Notes: generated from the letters alone by a model not told the origin. A DNA stretch of 64,000 nt from Planctomycetaceae bacterium (GCA_020426505.1 JAGQPX010000027.1:1-64000), one strand, 5' to 3'; shown: positions 45,658 to 55,020, counted from the stretch's first letter. Numbers and translations are program-made.

Positions 45658-45830
45658 ATGACGAAACACCCAATGACGAAGGAATTCCGAAATCCAAATG
45701 ACGAAGCACTTGTCATTCGTCCACACTTTAATTCGGGGATTTCTGGTCCATACTCGTGATCGATCATCTCGCCTATGGGTTTCATCATTCGAGCTTCCTT
45801 CGTCATTGGGTACTTCGAAATTCGACATTC
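45658..45830. repeat. TGACGAA-rich inverted repeat region
   Basis: CCCAATGACGAAGGAA at 45669-45684 has its exact reverse complement at 45795-45810. Between them the unit (A)ATGACGAA or its complement TTCGTCATT recurs several times (for example near 45656, 45698 and 45713). The 467-base gap 45480-45946 contains no other convincing feature apart from the M24 gene's AGGAG at 45937-45941. Similar TGACGAA repeats are familiar from planctomycete intergenic regions; that is from general knowledge. Confidence 0.65.
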
Positions 45831-45946
45831 CCATTCCACAGGCGTCCCATCATCTGGCTCAATGATGTCTACAGTGAGAGGTTCCTTGGATGCATTCTCG
45901 GTGCTGGATATGATCGTGGCCAACGAACATGTTTTCAGGAGTGATG

Positions 45947-47110
45947 ATGAGTGGATTGACAGAGGCGGGGTGTCTGGAACGGCGGGCGCGGTTGTGGGAG
46001 GCGATTCCAGAGGATGTGGAGTGGGTGTTGATTGCTGACCCGCGTCATGTACAGTATCTGGCGAACTTCTGGGTGCAACCGCTCAGTTTCTCCGGCGGCG
46101 AACGAGGGTTCCTGCTGCTCGAACGGGACGGACGTGCGACGATTCTGGCGGACAACTTCGCGATCCGCTCAGCGGTACACGAGCCGTTCATTGATCGGGA
46201 AGTTGTTGAACAGTGGTATGATCACACACATTCGGTGTCGAATCGCGATCATGCCTTGTTCGTGGCACTTCAGCGGGTTGCGTCGGAGTTGCAGGGGCGA
46301 AACGGATTGGTGGAGGACGAATGGTTACCCGTCGGAGCTGCGGCCGTTTTGCCACACGCTGAGTGTGGTTTCGACCGTCGAGAGGATGAGACCGCTAATC
46401 TGGGCATTGTTCTGCGTAGGCTCCGTCGACAGAAAGAGCCGGACGAGATTGAGTTGCTGAAAGTCTGCATGCGTGCGGGAGATGCCGGGCAGGCTCGGTT
46501 GCGTGAAGTCTTACGAGCGGGTGTCAGTGAGTTTGAGATCTATCGGGAGGTTCAACGAGCAGCGCTGGAAGCAGCGGGGCGGCCGGGGTTGGTCTATGGC
46601 GACTTCCGGGCGACAAATGGCAGCAATCACAAAGCGGGCGGACTGCCGACGGACTACATTCTGCAGGACGGCGATTTGTTCATCCTGGACTACTCGGTCG
46701 TGCTGGATGGATACCGGAGCGACTTCACGAACACTCTAGCGGTCGGTCAGCCGAGCGAGAGATTGCAGGAAATGTTCGGCTACTGTCAGGCGGGCATGGC
46801 AGCGGGCGAGCAGTCACTCCGAGCGGGGGTGCAGTGCCGCGACGTCCATGCAGCGGTCGCGGGTGCCTATCCGGAAAACGGCAAGACCGTCAACTTCACC
46901 CACCATGCGGGACATGGCATCGGACTCGCACATCCGGAGCCGCCGATTCTTGTGAGAGAGAGTGACGATGTGCTCCTTGCGGGAGATGTGATCACCCTCG
47001 AACCGGGAGCATACGTCGAAGGTGTCGGTGGAATGCGGATCGAGCACAATTACCTCATCACCGTCGACGGATACGAACGGCTGAGCAATCACGAAATCTC
47101 GCTGACGTAA
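45947..47110 (+). CDS. M24-family Xaa-Pro peptidase-like protein
   Basis: 387 residues from ATG 45947, 5 bases after AGGAG. N-terminal creatinase-like domain ([17 protein letters not shown]) to about 150, then the pita-bread catalytic domain. Metal ligands are Asp in [20 protein letters not shown] (two Asp, about 244 and 255), His in [14 protein letters not shown] (about 320), Glu in [10 protein letters not shown] (about 352) and Glu in MRIEHNYLI (about 367). All five are present, so an active aminopeptidase P/prolidase-like enzyme is expected. bioF-like gene follows after 2 bases. Confidence 0.93.
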   Translation: MSGLTEAGCLERRARLWEAIPEDVEWVLIADPRHVQYLANFWVQPLSFSGGERGFLLLERDGRATILADNFAIRSAVHEPFIDREVVEQWYDHTHSVSNRDHALFVALQRVASELQGRNGLVEDEWLPVGAAAVLPHAECGFDRREDETANLGIVLRRLRRQKEPDEIELLKVCMRAGDAGQARLREVLRAGVSEFEIYREVQRAALEAAGRPGLVYGDFRATNGSNHKAGGLPTDYILQDGDLFILDYSVVLDGYRSDFTNTLAVGQPSERLQEMFGYCQAGMAAGEQSLRAGVQCRDVHAAVAGAYPENGKTVNFTHHAGHGIGLAHPEPPILVRESDDVLLAGDVITLEPGAYVEGVGGMRIEHNYLITVDGYERLSNHEISLT

Positions 47111-47112
47111 CG

Positions 47113-48312
47113 ATGTCTGTCCCTGTAGAAACCGATGCGGCTGATTGGCTGCTGCGAGAACTCGCCCAATTGGACGATGACGGTCTGCGACGTCATCGAC
47201 GCACCGTCAAACACTTGCCGCAGGGAGAATGCGAGGTTGATGGTCGCCGTTTGGTCAACTTCGCCTCGAACGACTACCTCGGGCTCGCCGGTGATGAACG
47301 ACTGCGAGAAGCTGCGATGCGGGTGATCAAATCCGTCGGTGTGGGTGCAGGGGCGAGTCCACTCATCACAGGGCGGACAGAATGGCACGAGCGACTTGAA
47401 CAGAAGATCGCGGAGTTTGAAGGAGACGCCGCCGCACTCCTCTTTCCCTCCGGGTATGCGGCGAACGTCGGTACGGTTTCGACTCTTGTGGGGCGAGAGG
47501 ATGTCATCTTCTCCGACGAGTTGAATCATGCGAGTCTGATTGATGGATGCAGACTCTCGCGAGCTGATGTCTGCGTGTATCCGCATGCGGATGTCGAGTT
47601 CGTTGCGGAACAACTGCACAAACATCGGCACGCACCTCGACGACTGATCGTCACGGATGGCGTCTTCAGCATGGATGGCGACATCGCTCCGCTTTGGGAG
47701 CTGGCACACCTTGCTGAGCAGCATGACGCCATGCTCCTCGTCGACGAAGCTCACGGGACGGGTGTTATCGGTGACGAGTGTCGTGGGGCGTGTGAGGCGT
47801 GCGGTGTCGACTCGCCTCGTCTCGTCCGAGTCGGCACGTTGAGCAAAGCCGTCGGAGCGGTCGGGGGTTTTGTGTCAGGGTCACAAGAGCTTGTTGATTA
47901 CCTGTGGAACCGGGCAAGAACCAACGTCTTTTCGACATCGTTGCCGGCGGCCATTTGTGCTGCTGCCTTTGAGGCATTCACGATCATTCAACAGGAGCCG
48001 AGTCGCCGTGCAGCCCTGCAAACTCGTATCGCTCAGTTGAGGGAACCCCTCAGGCGGGTTGGTCTCGTCCCGGAGACGGAACCACGAACACCGATAATTC
48101 CAGTGATTATTGGCGAGCCAGCGCAGACGGTGGAGATTGCGAAGTCGTTAGAACGCGAGGGCCTGCTTGTCGCTGCGATCCGACCGCCAACGGTTCCGGT
48201 TGGTACGTCTCGACTGCGCATCTCTCTGAGTGCAACACATACGTCGAAGTCGATTGATCAACTTGCAAGAGCGATCCAGAAAGTAATCGCCTCGACGTCG
48301 ACCACACGTTGA
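47113..48312 (+). CDS. bioF: 8-amino-7-oxononanoate synthase-like PLP enzyme
   Basis: 399-residue alpha-oxoamine synthase. Markers are NFASNDYLGLAGDERLREAA (about 56-75), GVGAGASPLITGRTEWHERLEQKIAEFEGDAAALLFPSGYAAN (about 76-118), LLVDEAHGTGVIG (about 212-224) with the PLP-contacting Asp and His, and the Lys loop VGTLSKAVGAVGGFVSGS (about 242-259). BioF condenses pimeloyl-ACP/CoA with alanine. Related Kbl, HemA-type and Spt enzymes share the fold; length and motif wording favour BioF. No other bio gene is in the window. Confidence 0.88.
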   Translation: MSVPVETDAADWLLRELAQLDDDGLRRHRRTVKHLPQGECEVDGRRLVNFASNDYLGLAGDERLREAAMRVIKSVGVGAGASPLITGRTEWHERLEQKIAEFEGDAAALLFPSGYAANVGTVSTLVGREDVIFSDELNHASLIDGCRLSRADVCVYPHADVEFVAEQLHKHRHAPRRLIVTDGVFSMDGDIAPLWELAHLAEQHDAMLLVDEAHGTGVIGDECRGACEACGVDSPRLVRVGTLSKAVGAVGGFVSGSQELVDYLWNRARTNVFSTSLPAAICAAAFEAFTIIQQEPSRRAALQTRIAQLREPLRRVGLVPETEPRTPIIPVIIGEPAQTVEIAKSLEREGLLVAAIRPPTVPVGTSRLRISLSATHTSKSIDQLARAIQKVIASTSTTR

Positions 48313-48359
48313 CGTTTCCACATTGTCGCACTGAGCGAGTCGTACTCAAGTCGCGTTGC

Positions 48360-48419
48360 GCAAACGTTCAAGATGAACGTTTGCTTCATGGTGCGTTGTG
48401 ACGTTGCATTTATCACAAC
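48360..48419. promoter_or_regulatory. two adjacent inverted repeats after the bioF-like gene
   Basis: GCAAACGTTC (48360-48369) and GAACGTTTGC (48375-48384) form a perfect 10-bp inverted repeat with 5-base spacing. GTTGTGA (48395-48401) and TCACAAC (48413-48419) form a second with 11-base spacing. They lie in the 266-base gap before the DUF3500 gene. The first could end bioF transcription (only a weak T stretch follows) and the second resembles an operator. Confidence 0.45.
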
Positions 48420-48578
48420 AACGTTCTGTCAAGAGTTGCGGTGTCTGAAAAACGGTGTTCGCACGAAGGTGAAAAAGTGACCCGTTTGCAATTGCCAAGT
48501 GGGACCGATGCGGCGCATACTAACCGGCGTTGGGCATCGTTGGGCCTCACCAATTCATTCCCCGCTTCGGAGCACCCC

Positions 48579-49637
48579 ATGCACCGTTTCCTCAGTTGTC
48601 CTGAATGTGAAGTGACTGCCGGTCACGACCTCACTCGCCGCGACTTTGTCAGGATGACAGGAGCCACCGCAGCCGCCACGATGGCGGGCACCATGCTTTC
48701 ACCCGCACGCGCTGATCAAGCGAAAGACGCACCACAGCCGGAGAAGTTGGTCGAGAAGCTCTACCAGTCACTCAAGCCCCAACAGCGTGAAAAGATCTGC
48801 TTCGGTTGGGACCACACCGACGATCGAGGCCTGTTGCGAACGCGGGTCGAGAATAACTGGAGTATTGTCGATCGAGAGACGCTCAATGTGGGGGGCAACT
48901 TCTTCACATCGGACCAACAGGAGTTGATCGAAGCGATCTTCTTCAACCTTTACAACCCGGAGTGGCATGATCGCATTCGCAAGCAGCTGAAGGACGACGC
49001 GGGCGGATACGGCCGGGCTCAAACGATCGCCATCTTTGGCGCGCCGGGCACCGAGCAATTTGAGTTCGTGATGACCGGCCGTCACCTCACGATTCGCTGT
49101 GATGGTGACAGTGCGGAACATGTCGCCTTCGGTGGTCCCGTCTTCTACGGACATGCGGCTCAAGGTTTCGACGAGAAGCCCGATCATCCGGGCAATGTCT
49201 TCTGGCCGCAGGCGGTGAAGGCGAACAAGCTGTACACGATGCTCGATGGCAAACAGCGTGAGCAGGCACTCGTCAAAGTGGCGCCCTATGAAAGCGAGGT
49301 CAGCTTCAAAGGGCAAGGTGGTCAATATGAAGGCATCCCGGTGTCTTCCCTGTCCGCCGATCAGAAGGAGTTCACACAGGACATCCTCAAAACACTCGTT
49401 GAGCCGTACCGCACTTCGGATCAGGCCGAAGCCATGCGATGCCTTGAGGCCCAGGGCGGGCTCGACGAATGCCATCTCGCCTTCTATCAGGAAGACGACA
49501 TCGGCGAAGACGGCGTGTGGGACATCTGGCGTCTCGAAGGTCCGTCGTTTGTCTGGCACTTCCGTGGTGCGCCTCATGTTCACGTCTGGGTGAACGTGGC
49601 GGACAATGCTTCGGTGAAGACGAACGCTAACGGCTAG
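48579..49637 (+). CDS. Tat-exported DUF3500 protein
   Basis: 352 residues from ATG 48579. The twin-arginine signal LTRRDFVRMTGATAAATMAGTMLSPARA occupies about 22-49. The rest matches the DUF3500 pattern: KLYQSLKPQQREKICFGWDH, GAPGTEQFEFVMTGRHLTIRCDGDSAEHVAFGGPVFYGHAA, and a His-rich C-terminus FVWHFRGAPHVHVWVNV that could bind metal. Tat export would suit a cofactor-containing periplasmic protein. Family function is unknown. An 8-bp hairpin follows the stop at 49663-49687. Confidence 0.85.
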   Translation: MHRFLSCPECEVTAGHDLTRRDFVRMTGATAAATMAGTMLSPARADQAKDAPQPEKLVEKLYQSLKPQQREKICFGWDHTDDRGLLRTRVENNWSIVDRETLNVGGNFFTSDQQELIEAIFFNLYNPEWHDRIRKQLKDDAGGYGRAQTIAIFGAPGTEQFEFVMTGRHLTIRCDGDSAEHVAFGGPVFYGHAAQGFDEKPDHPGNVFWPQAVKANKLYTMLDGKQREQALVKVAPYESEVSFKGQGGQYEGIPVSSLSADQKEFTQDILKTLVEPYRTSDQAEAMRCLEAQGGLDECHLAFYQEDDIGEDGVWDIWRLEGPSFVWHFRGAPHVHVWVNVADNASVKTNANG

Positions 49638-49662
49638 GTGCTCTCAAACGCACCTGATTGAT

Positions 49663-49687
49663 CACCTCGTCAGGGACTCACGAGGTG
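49663..49687 (+). terminator. hairpin after the DUF3500 gene
   Basis: CACCTCGT (49663-49670) pairs with ACGAGGTG (49680-49687) around a 9-base loop, 26 bases after the stop codon. T residues follow only sparsely, so efficiency is uncertain. Confidence 0.45.
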
Positions 49688-49823
49688 TGCGGTCTTCGTC
49701 TCAAGGAACGGTCGTTTCTGGTCAAAACTTCCGTTCTCCTTCGTGTTAATTGGTCGTCACAGATTGCAGGCTGGGATTTCTGTTTGCCTCTGTTTTTGAC
49801 TCTCTCACCTGTAAAGGCTCCAC

Positions 49824-50747
49824 GTGATTAATCCGTTCCGCTCTTCTGGCCATTCGGCCGACTCAAAGTCGCTCTTTTTTCATTCCGCTCATTCTCCCCT
49901 TCCCGAAACGGACAGCGCGGTCTCTCTCGCACATCGCTTGTCGATGAGTCAGGTGACTACGGCTCGCTGGTCGTTTCTGGAAGACGTTGTCAATTATCGT
50001 CGACTCGGCATTAGTCGCATGGCGATTTGGCGTCCGAAATTGATCGATGTCAGTGAGGAGTGTTGTCAGGAGGCTATCCGGGAATCGGGGGTTCAGGTTT
50101 CCAGCCTCGGATGGGGAGGGGGCTTCACAGGGACGAATGGGCACAGTTTTGTCGAAGCTGTCCACGACACCCGCTCCGCGATCGTGACCGCAGCCGCGTT
50201 GGGGGCCGAGTCGCTGACGATCATCAGCGGCCCACAGGGCGCACATATTGGCTCCCATGCTCGTCGTCTGCTTGTTGAGGGGATCGCGGAGTGCCTGGAT
50301 ACCGCCAGCGAACACGGTGTGACACTTGCGGTTCAACCGATGCATCGACTGTTTCGCCCTGATTGGACGTTCCTACACACGCTTGATGCAACGCTCGATC
50401 TGTTGGAGCAGTTCGATCATCCATTGCTCAAGATGGCATTCGGCACCTACCACCTTTGGCGGGAACCGGATCTCCTGGAACGAATCCCGTCAATCGTGCC
50501 CCTGATTGCATCGGTCCAGGTCAGCGATTGGAAGCCGAACCCCCGTTGTGACAACGATCGTGCATTGCCGGGGGATGGTGAGATTCCTCTGCCATCGGTT
50601 CTGCAGGCATTCGAGGATGCAGGATATCGAGGCTCGTACGAAATGGAGATCTGGTCGCGGGATCACTGGAAATCGGACACGGAGTCACTGGTCACAACGT
50701 GCCGTGACCGTTTCGGTTCACTCCTGGAGGGAGTCGTGCCACAATAG
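49824..50747 (+). CDS. sugar phosphate isomerase/epimerase (TIM barrel)
   Basis: 307 residues (GTG 49824) of the AP-endonuclease-2-like barrel family. Seen: SQVTTARWSFLEDVVNYRRLGISRMAIWRPKL, GAESLTIISGPQGAH, the metal-site region HGVTLAVQPMHRLFRPDWTFLHTLDATLDLLEQFDHPLLKMAFGTYHLW and ASVQVSDWKP..RALPGDGEIPLPSVLQAFEDAGYRGSYEMEIWS. Several usual Glu/His metal ligands can be traced (Gln in place of the first Glu in AVQPMH). Substrate not inferable. Neighbours are the DUF3500 and lactonase genes. Confidence 0.85.
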   Translation: MINPFRSSGHSADSKSLFFHSAHSPLPETDSAVSLAHRLSMSQVTTARWSFLEDVVNYRRLGISRMAIWRPKLIDVSEECCQEAIRESGVQVSSLGWGGGFTGTNGHSFVEAVHDTRSAIVTAAALGAESLTIISGPQGAHIGSHARRLLVEGIAECLDTASEHGVTLAVQPMHRLFRPDWTFLHTLDATLDLLEQFDHPLLKMAFGTYHLWREPDLLERIPSIVPLIASVQVSDWKPNPRCDNDRALPGDGEIPLPSVLQAFEDAGYRGSYEMEIWSRDHWKSDTESLVTTCRDRFGSLLEGVVPQ

Positions 50748-50790
50748 ACAGGTTGCCTCAATCCGAGATTCACACCCGAGGAGTATCCCG

Positions 50791-51840
50791 ATGACACGAC
50801 TTCGAGCATGCTGTTTTGGACTTTCGATCGCGTTGGTGATTCTGGCGATTGCGAGTGATGGCCCTGTCCAAGCGCAGGACACGACCAACTTCCCCGTGCT
50901 CGGAGAAGTGCTCCGCTTCGATAGCGACTTCGACAAGCTCATCCCCAAAGATGCGAAGCTCGAAGTGATTGCCGCCGGCTTCCAGTGGACCGAAGGTCCC
51001 GTGTGGGTCCCGAAGTCCAAACAGGAATCCGGGTATCTCCTGTTCTCGGACATCCCTCGTAATTCGGTCTTCAAGTGGGTCGAGGGTGAAGGGGCCAGCC
51101 TGTACCTCAAGCCTTCGGGATACACGGGTGTCTCTGACTACGGAAGCGAGCCGGGGTGTAACGGTCTATTGCTCGACGCAGCGGGCCAGCTCGTTTCGTG
51201 CGAGCATGGGGACCGTCGCGTCTCCGTCATGACTCACGGGGGAGGCAAGCGGACTCTCGTCGACAACTACCGGGGCAAACGGTTCAACAGCCCGAATGAT
51301 GCCGTCTTCCATTCGAATGGCGACCTCTACTTCACCGACCCACCGTACGGATTGCCGAATCAGTACGACGATCCCCGGCGTGAGTTGGACTTCTGCGGAG
51401 TCTATCGTCTGTCAAAGGATGGTGAACTGACACTCCTGACGGACCAAATGACCCGCCCGAATGGGATCGGACTTTCCCCGAACGAGAAAACGCTGTACGT
51501 CGCGCAGTCCGATCCCGATGCGGCAATCTGGAAGGCATTTCCTCTCAAGAGCGATGGATCGCTCGGGGATGGTCGAACGATCCACGATGCGACGAAAGAT
51601 GTCGGCAGTCTTCCCGGACTACCGGATGGTATGGCAGTCGACAAGGACGGCAACATCTTCGCGACAGGGCCTGGTGGAGTCTACGTCTTCAGTCCTGATG
51701 AGCGCCTGCTTGGTCGCATCAGCACCGGCGAGCGAACCGCCAACTGCACATTCGGTGGGGATGATGACTCGGTTCTCTTCCTCGCAGCCGACATGTATCT
51801 CTGCCGCATTCAGACATCGACGACCGGTATCCGTCGCTGA
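50791..51840 (+). CDS. secreted SMP-30/gluconolactonase-family protein
   Basis: 349 residues from ATG 50791, just after GAGGAG. A signal peptide, LRACCFGLSIALVILAIASDGPVQAQ, directs export. The beta-propeller has the calcium-site Glu in FQWTEGPVWVP (about 66), Asn in GCNGLLLDAAGQLVSCEHGDRRV and KRFNSPNDAVFHSNGDLYFTDPPYGLP (about 166-192), and Asp in PDGMAVDKDGNIFATGPGGVYVF. All match gluconolactonase-type enzymes. It probably hydrolyses a sugar lactone in the periplasm. Confidence 0.9.
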   Translation: MTRLRACCFGLSIALVILAIASDGPVQAQDTTNFPVLGEVLRFDSDFDKLIPKDAKLEVIAAGFQWTEGPVWVPKSKQESGYLLFSDIPRNSVFKWVEGEGASLYLKPSGYTGVSDYGSEPGCNGLLLDAAGQLVSCEHGDRRVSVMTHGGGKRTLVDNYRGKRFNSPNDAVFHSNGDLYFTDPPYGLPNQYDDPRRELDFCGVYRLSKDGELTLLTDQMTRPNGIGLSPNEKTLYVAQSDPDAAIWKAFPLKSDGSLGDGRTIHDATKDVGSLPGLPDGMAVDKDGNIFATGPGGVYVFSPDERLLGRISTGERTANCTFGGDDDSVLFLAADMYLCRIQTSTTGIRR

Positions 51841-51864
51841 TTCTCATTTCCCGACAGAGAGTAA

Positions 51865-52236
51865 CTACTGGGCACTGTCCATATCCGGCCGGAGCCGTTT
51901 GGCCTCGCGGAGGTAGACGTGCACCATCTCGTGCTGCTGCTTGTCGGTATTGACATGCAGCAGCACGCGAATGCACAGAGGCATCGCATGCGGGACTGCG
52001 ATCTCCGATCCGCAGAGGAGCGGCACCTGATGCATCCCCAATCCGCGCGCCGCCTCAGCCGGAAAGGCCGCGTTGAGGTCTGTCGTTGTCGTAAAGATGG
52101 CCGAAACAATTTCCTCGAACTCGGTCAGTCCGTTTCGATTGAGAATCTCTTCCAGAAGTTCACGGGTCGCGTCGAGAATTTCGGAGGCTGAGTTCTCCGG
52201 AACGGTTGTCGCACCTCGGATTCCACGGACAGACAT
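51865..52236 (-). CDS. aroH: chorismate mutase, AroH type
   Basis: 123-residue monofunctional chorismate mutase of the B. subtilis AroH class (chorismate to prephenate). The alignment is direct: [10 protein letters not shown] with Arg7, [16 protein letters not shown], Glu in CGSEIAV (position of Glu78), Arg in LCIRVLL (Arg90), Tyr in HVYLRE (Tyr108), and RPD near the end. All catalytic residues described for AroH are present. Single gene on -, divergent from lpxD. Confidence 0.93.
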   Translation of the reverse strand: MSVRGIRGATTVPENSASEILDATRELLEEILNRNGLTEFEEIVSAIFTTTTDLNAAFPAEAARGLGMHQVPLLCGSEIAVPHAMPLCIRVLLHVNTDKQQHEMVHVYLREAKRLRPDMDSAQ

Positions 52237-52329
52237 GATGCTTTGCTAGCTCAGTGTAATTCGATCGGCAGCATGAAATTGGGCGGAGCCGTAGAGTTTT
52301 CAAGCCCCCAAGTGATTGTTACGACAAGG

Positions 52330-52344
52330 CTTGCGGACCGCAAG
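52330..52344. promoter_or_regulatory. 15-base palindrome in the aroH-lpxD divergent region
   Basis: CTTGCGG-A-CCGCAAG at 52330-52344 is a perfect 7-bp inverted repeat with one central base, in the 256-base gap between divergent aroH and lpxD. This could be an operator for either gene. No clear -10/-35 pair was found nearby. Confidence 0.35.
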
Positions 52345-52492
52345 CGGACTGCCGGAACAGGTATTGCCTCGAAACGGAAGAATGGGATACAAACCGCCTC
52401 CAATCATGGGCCAGTGCCCTACGTGCCTGATCATCTCAGGCCTATCGACCGGTCACAAGACGTGACCGACCAACATCGGGAAGGAATCCGGA

Positions 52493-53575
52493 ATGGCCGC
52501 GTTAACCACACGCGAACTGGCCAAACTCGTGGACGGTGAGCTGCGCGGGTCGGGCGATCGCCTAGTCGTAGACGTCGCGCCCCTTTCCGATGCGACCGAA
52601 CATCACGTCACATTCCTGGAAGGAGCCGCAGCAGAAGGTCGCCCAAGGACGAACGCAGGAGCTGTGTTTCTTACGCCGAAACACGCAGATGTTTTTGGTC
52701 CGGACAACACTTCCGAATTTATTCTCACACCGGCACCCCTTGATGCTTTCGTCAAGGTCATGCTGCGATTTCGTCCGGTTGCAGAAAGGCCGAGCGTGGG
52801 CATCTCGCCAGCCGCCAACGTTTGTCGGTCTGCCAAACTGGGACAGGACTGCCATGTCTTCCCTGGTGTGACGATTGATGAGTTTGTCGAGATTGGCGAC
52901 CGCTGCGTCATTCATCCTGGTGCCTACATCGGTGCAGGATGCAAGATCGGCAATGATGCCACGATTCATGCGAATGCGGTCCTTTATCCCCGGATGCGAC
53001 TGGGCGACCGAGTGATCGTACACGCGACCGCCGTGATCGGTGCAGATGGTTTCGGCTTCCAGTTCCAGAACGGGGAGTTCATCCGGATTCCGCACACGGG
53101 GACCGTTCGCATCGAGGACGATGTCGAAGTCGGCGCAGGGACAACCATCGATCGAGCGATGATCGGTGAGACAGTCATCGGTGCCGGCACGAAGCTCGAC
53201 AATCAAGTCATGATTGCCCACAACTGCCGCATTGGACGGCACAACGCCTTCGCTTCACAAGTGGGGCTGGCCGGTTCCGTGACGACGGGTGATTACGTCC
53301 GTTGCGGCGGACAGGTCGGCGTAGCGGACCACGCACATCTCGGGACGGGATGCAGTCTTGGCGGCAAAGCTGGCGTGCACGGACGAGTTCCCGACGGCGA
53401 AGATTACCACGGATATCCTGCGGGCCCCGCGAAGGAAACGTATCGCATCGCGATGGCGGTGCAGAAAGCGCCGGAGATGCGAAAGCAGATTCGATCGCTT
53501 GAAAAACAAGTCCAGGAACTCCAATCCCGTCTGGCGGAGTCCGATGTTCTTCGGGTTTCCGCACCGGCTGCCTGA
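52493..53575 (+). CDS. lpxD: UDP-3-O-acylglucosamine N-acyltransferase
   Basis: Third step of lipid A synthesis: adds the second acyl chain from acyl-ACP. 360 residues: an N-terminal uridine-binding domain (TTRELAKLVDGELRGSG, HHVTFLEG), a left-handed beta helix with hexapeptide repeats from about 102 to 300 (AAVIGADGFGFQFQNGEFIRIPHTGTVRIEDDVEVGAGTTIDRAMIGETVIGAGTKLDNQVMIAHNCRIGRHNAFASQVGLAGSV), and a C-terminal coiled-coil helix (QIRSLEKQVQELQSRL). The catalytic His lies in VMIAHNC. lpxI follows 5 bases later. Confidence 0.95.
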   Translation: MAALTTRELAKLVDGELRGSGDRLVVDVAPLSDATEHHVTFLEGAAAEGRPRTNAGAVFLTPKHADVFGPDNTSEFILTPAPLDAFVKVMLRFRPVAERPSVGISPAANVCRSAKLGQDCHVFPGVTIDEFVEIGDRCVIHPGAYIGAGCKIGNDATIHANAVLYPRMRLGDRVIVHATAVIGADGFGFQFQNGEFIRIPHTGTVRIEDDVEVGAGTTIDRAMIGETVIGAGTKLDNQVMIAHNCRIGRHNAFASQVGLAGSVTTGDYVRCGGQVGVADHAHLGTGCSLGGKAGVHGRVPDGEDYHGYPAGPAKETYRIAMAVQKAPEMRKQIRSLEKQVQELQSRLAESDVLRVSAPAA

Positions 53576-53580
53576 CAGGC

Positions 53581-54477
53581 ATGACCGCAACCATTATTCC
53601 TTTTCCGCAAAAACCGAGATCGAATCGTGTTGGCCTGTTGGCCGGCGCGGGGCGATTCCCGATCGTCTTTGCGCAGACTGCACGCCAGCAGGGATACGAC
53701 GTCCACTGCATGGGAGTCCTCGGTCTTGTGGATGAGGAACTTCGGGACATCTGCACTGATTTCAAAACGGCTCCATTGGCGCGACTCGGCAAGGCGATCC
53801 GCTTCTTCAAGTCTCGCAATGTCGATCGCGTGGTCATGGCCGGTAAGATCGAGAAGCGAGTTCTGTTTGACCCGTATCGGATCGTCAAGTTGCTGCCCGA
53901 CTGGCGGACGATCCACATGTGGTTCCGCTACGCGGCCAACAACAAGAAGGATGATACGCTGCTGCTCGCGGTCATCCGCGAATTCGCCAGAGACAACATT
54001 TCCTTTGAATCGGCCCTTGAGTTTTGTCCGGAGCTTCTCGTGAAACACGGCTTCCTCACCAGCAGAAAACCGTCCCCCCCCCAATGGAAAGACGTCCGCT
54101 TCGGCTGGACACTCGCGAAGGAGATGGGGCGTCTCGATGTCGGCCAAACCGTTGTGGTCAACGACACGGCGGTCATTGCTGTGGAGGCGATCGAAGGGAC
54201 TGACGAATGCATCCGACGCGCTGGTGGACTCTGCCGTCGGGGCGGATTCACGGTCGTGAAGGTCGCCAAGCCGCAGCAGGACATGCGTTTTGATGTCCCC
54301 ACAATCGGTGTGCAGACGATTCAGACGATGCACGAGGCCGGTGCACGTGTCCTCGCCGTTGAAGCGGGAATGACAATCCTGCTTGACGAGCCCGAAGTGC
54401 TCGAACTGGCCGACCGCTTTGGGATCACCATCGTTTCACTCAATGCAGAAGAGCTCCACCTGCGAGCAGCCGCATGA
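53581..54477 (+). CDS. lpxI: UDP-2,3-diacylglucosamine pyrophosphatase LpxI
   Basis: 298 residues; LpxI (formerly DUF1009) cleaves UDP-2,3-diacylglucosamine to lipid X and UMP, replacing LpxH in many bacteria. Features: VGLLAGAGRFPIVFAQTARQQGYDV (about 18-42), RVVMAGKIEKRVLFDP, KKDDTLLLAVIREF (about 121), and the C-terminal domain GQTVVVNDTAVIAVEAIEGTDECIRRAGGL and DVPTIGVQTIQTMHEAGARVLAVEAGMTILLDEP. It starts 5 bases after lpxD. A run of nine C at 54074-54082 lies inside the coding sequence. Confidence 0.94.
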   Translation: MTATIIPFPQKPRSNRVGLLAGAGRFPIVFAQTARQQGYDVHCMGVLGLVDEELRDICTDFKTAPLARLGKAIRFFKSRNVDRVVMAGKIEKRVLFDPYRIVKLLPDWRTIHMWFRYAANNKKDDTLLLAVIREFARDNISFESALEFCPELLVKHGFLTSRKPSPPQWKDVRFGWTLAKEMGRLDVGQTVVVNDTAVIAVEAIEGTDECIRRAGGLCRRGGFTVVKVAKPQQDMRFDVPTIGVQTIQTMHEAGARVLAVEAGMTILLDEPEVLELADRFGITIVSLNAEELHLRAAA

Positions 54478-54580
54478 GGACCCGAATATTCGTTATCTCG
54501 GGATGAACCGGCCTCGGCCTGGACGATTTCTCACGACCAAAGACGACGGCCCGGCAAACTATGAGCTACGTTTGGGGGTT

Positions 54581-55018
54581 ATGAGCAAAACCCTCGAAAT
54601 CCCAAGTTCGACTACCGGCGTGATCGACATCGACGTCGTCGTCAATGGTGATCGTCGCGAAAGCCCTCGTCGAGATTGTCACACTCTTGTCACCGCGGTC
54701 ACACCAGAGTCTCCGGAAGAACCGAATGGCTGGCGGGCCGTGAAGGTCCGTTCCGAAGACGTCTCTGTCTCCGGCGCCAAACTGGTCTCAACACAACCTT
54801 TGCCCGGCCAGCAGGTCTATCTCAGGTTTCTGCTTCCGAACTTTGGTAAGCAGTTTGTCGAAGCCGTGATCGTCAATCAGTCGATTCGCGAGCGGGTGTC
54901 GATGACGGGCGAGGTGACGAGGCTCTTCGTATACGGCGTCAAGTTCATCAATGTCGTCACCGACGAGACGTTGATTGAACCGCTCAATGAACTGACAAAC
55001 GTCGCTGCGGTCGGTTGA
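54581..55018 (+). CDS. PilZ-domain protein (probable c-di-GMP receptor)
   Basis: 145 residues from ATG 54581; an in-frame ATG at 54503 is also possible. The PilZ motifs are present: RxxxR as RRESPRRD (about 25-32) and (D/N)xSxxG as DVSVSGAKL (about 63-71), followed by beta-strands LPGQQVYLRFLLP. No further domain is seen. It would bind cyclic di-GMP and signal to an envelope process. It lies 100 bases after lpxI and convergent with gcvT, leaving a 2-base gap. Confidence 0.78.
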   Translation: MSKTLEIPSSTTGVIDIDVVVNGDRRESPRRDCHTLVTAVTPESPEEPNGWRAVKVRSEDVSVSGAKLVSTQPLPGQQVYLRFLLPNFGKQFVEAVIVNQSIRERVSMTGEVTRLFVYGVKFINVVTDETLIEPLNELTNVAAVG

Positions 55019-55020
55019 TC

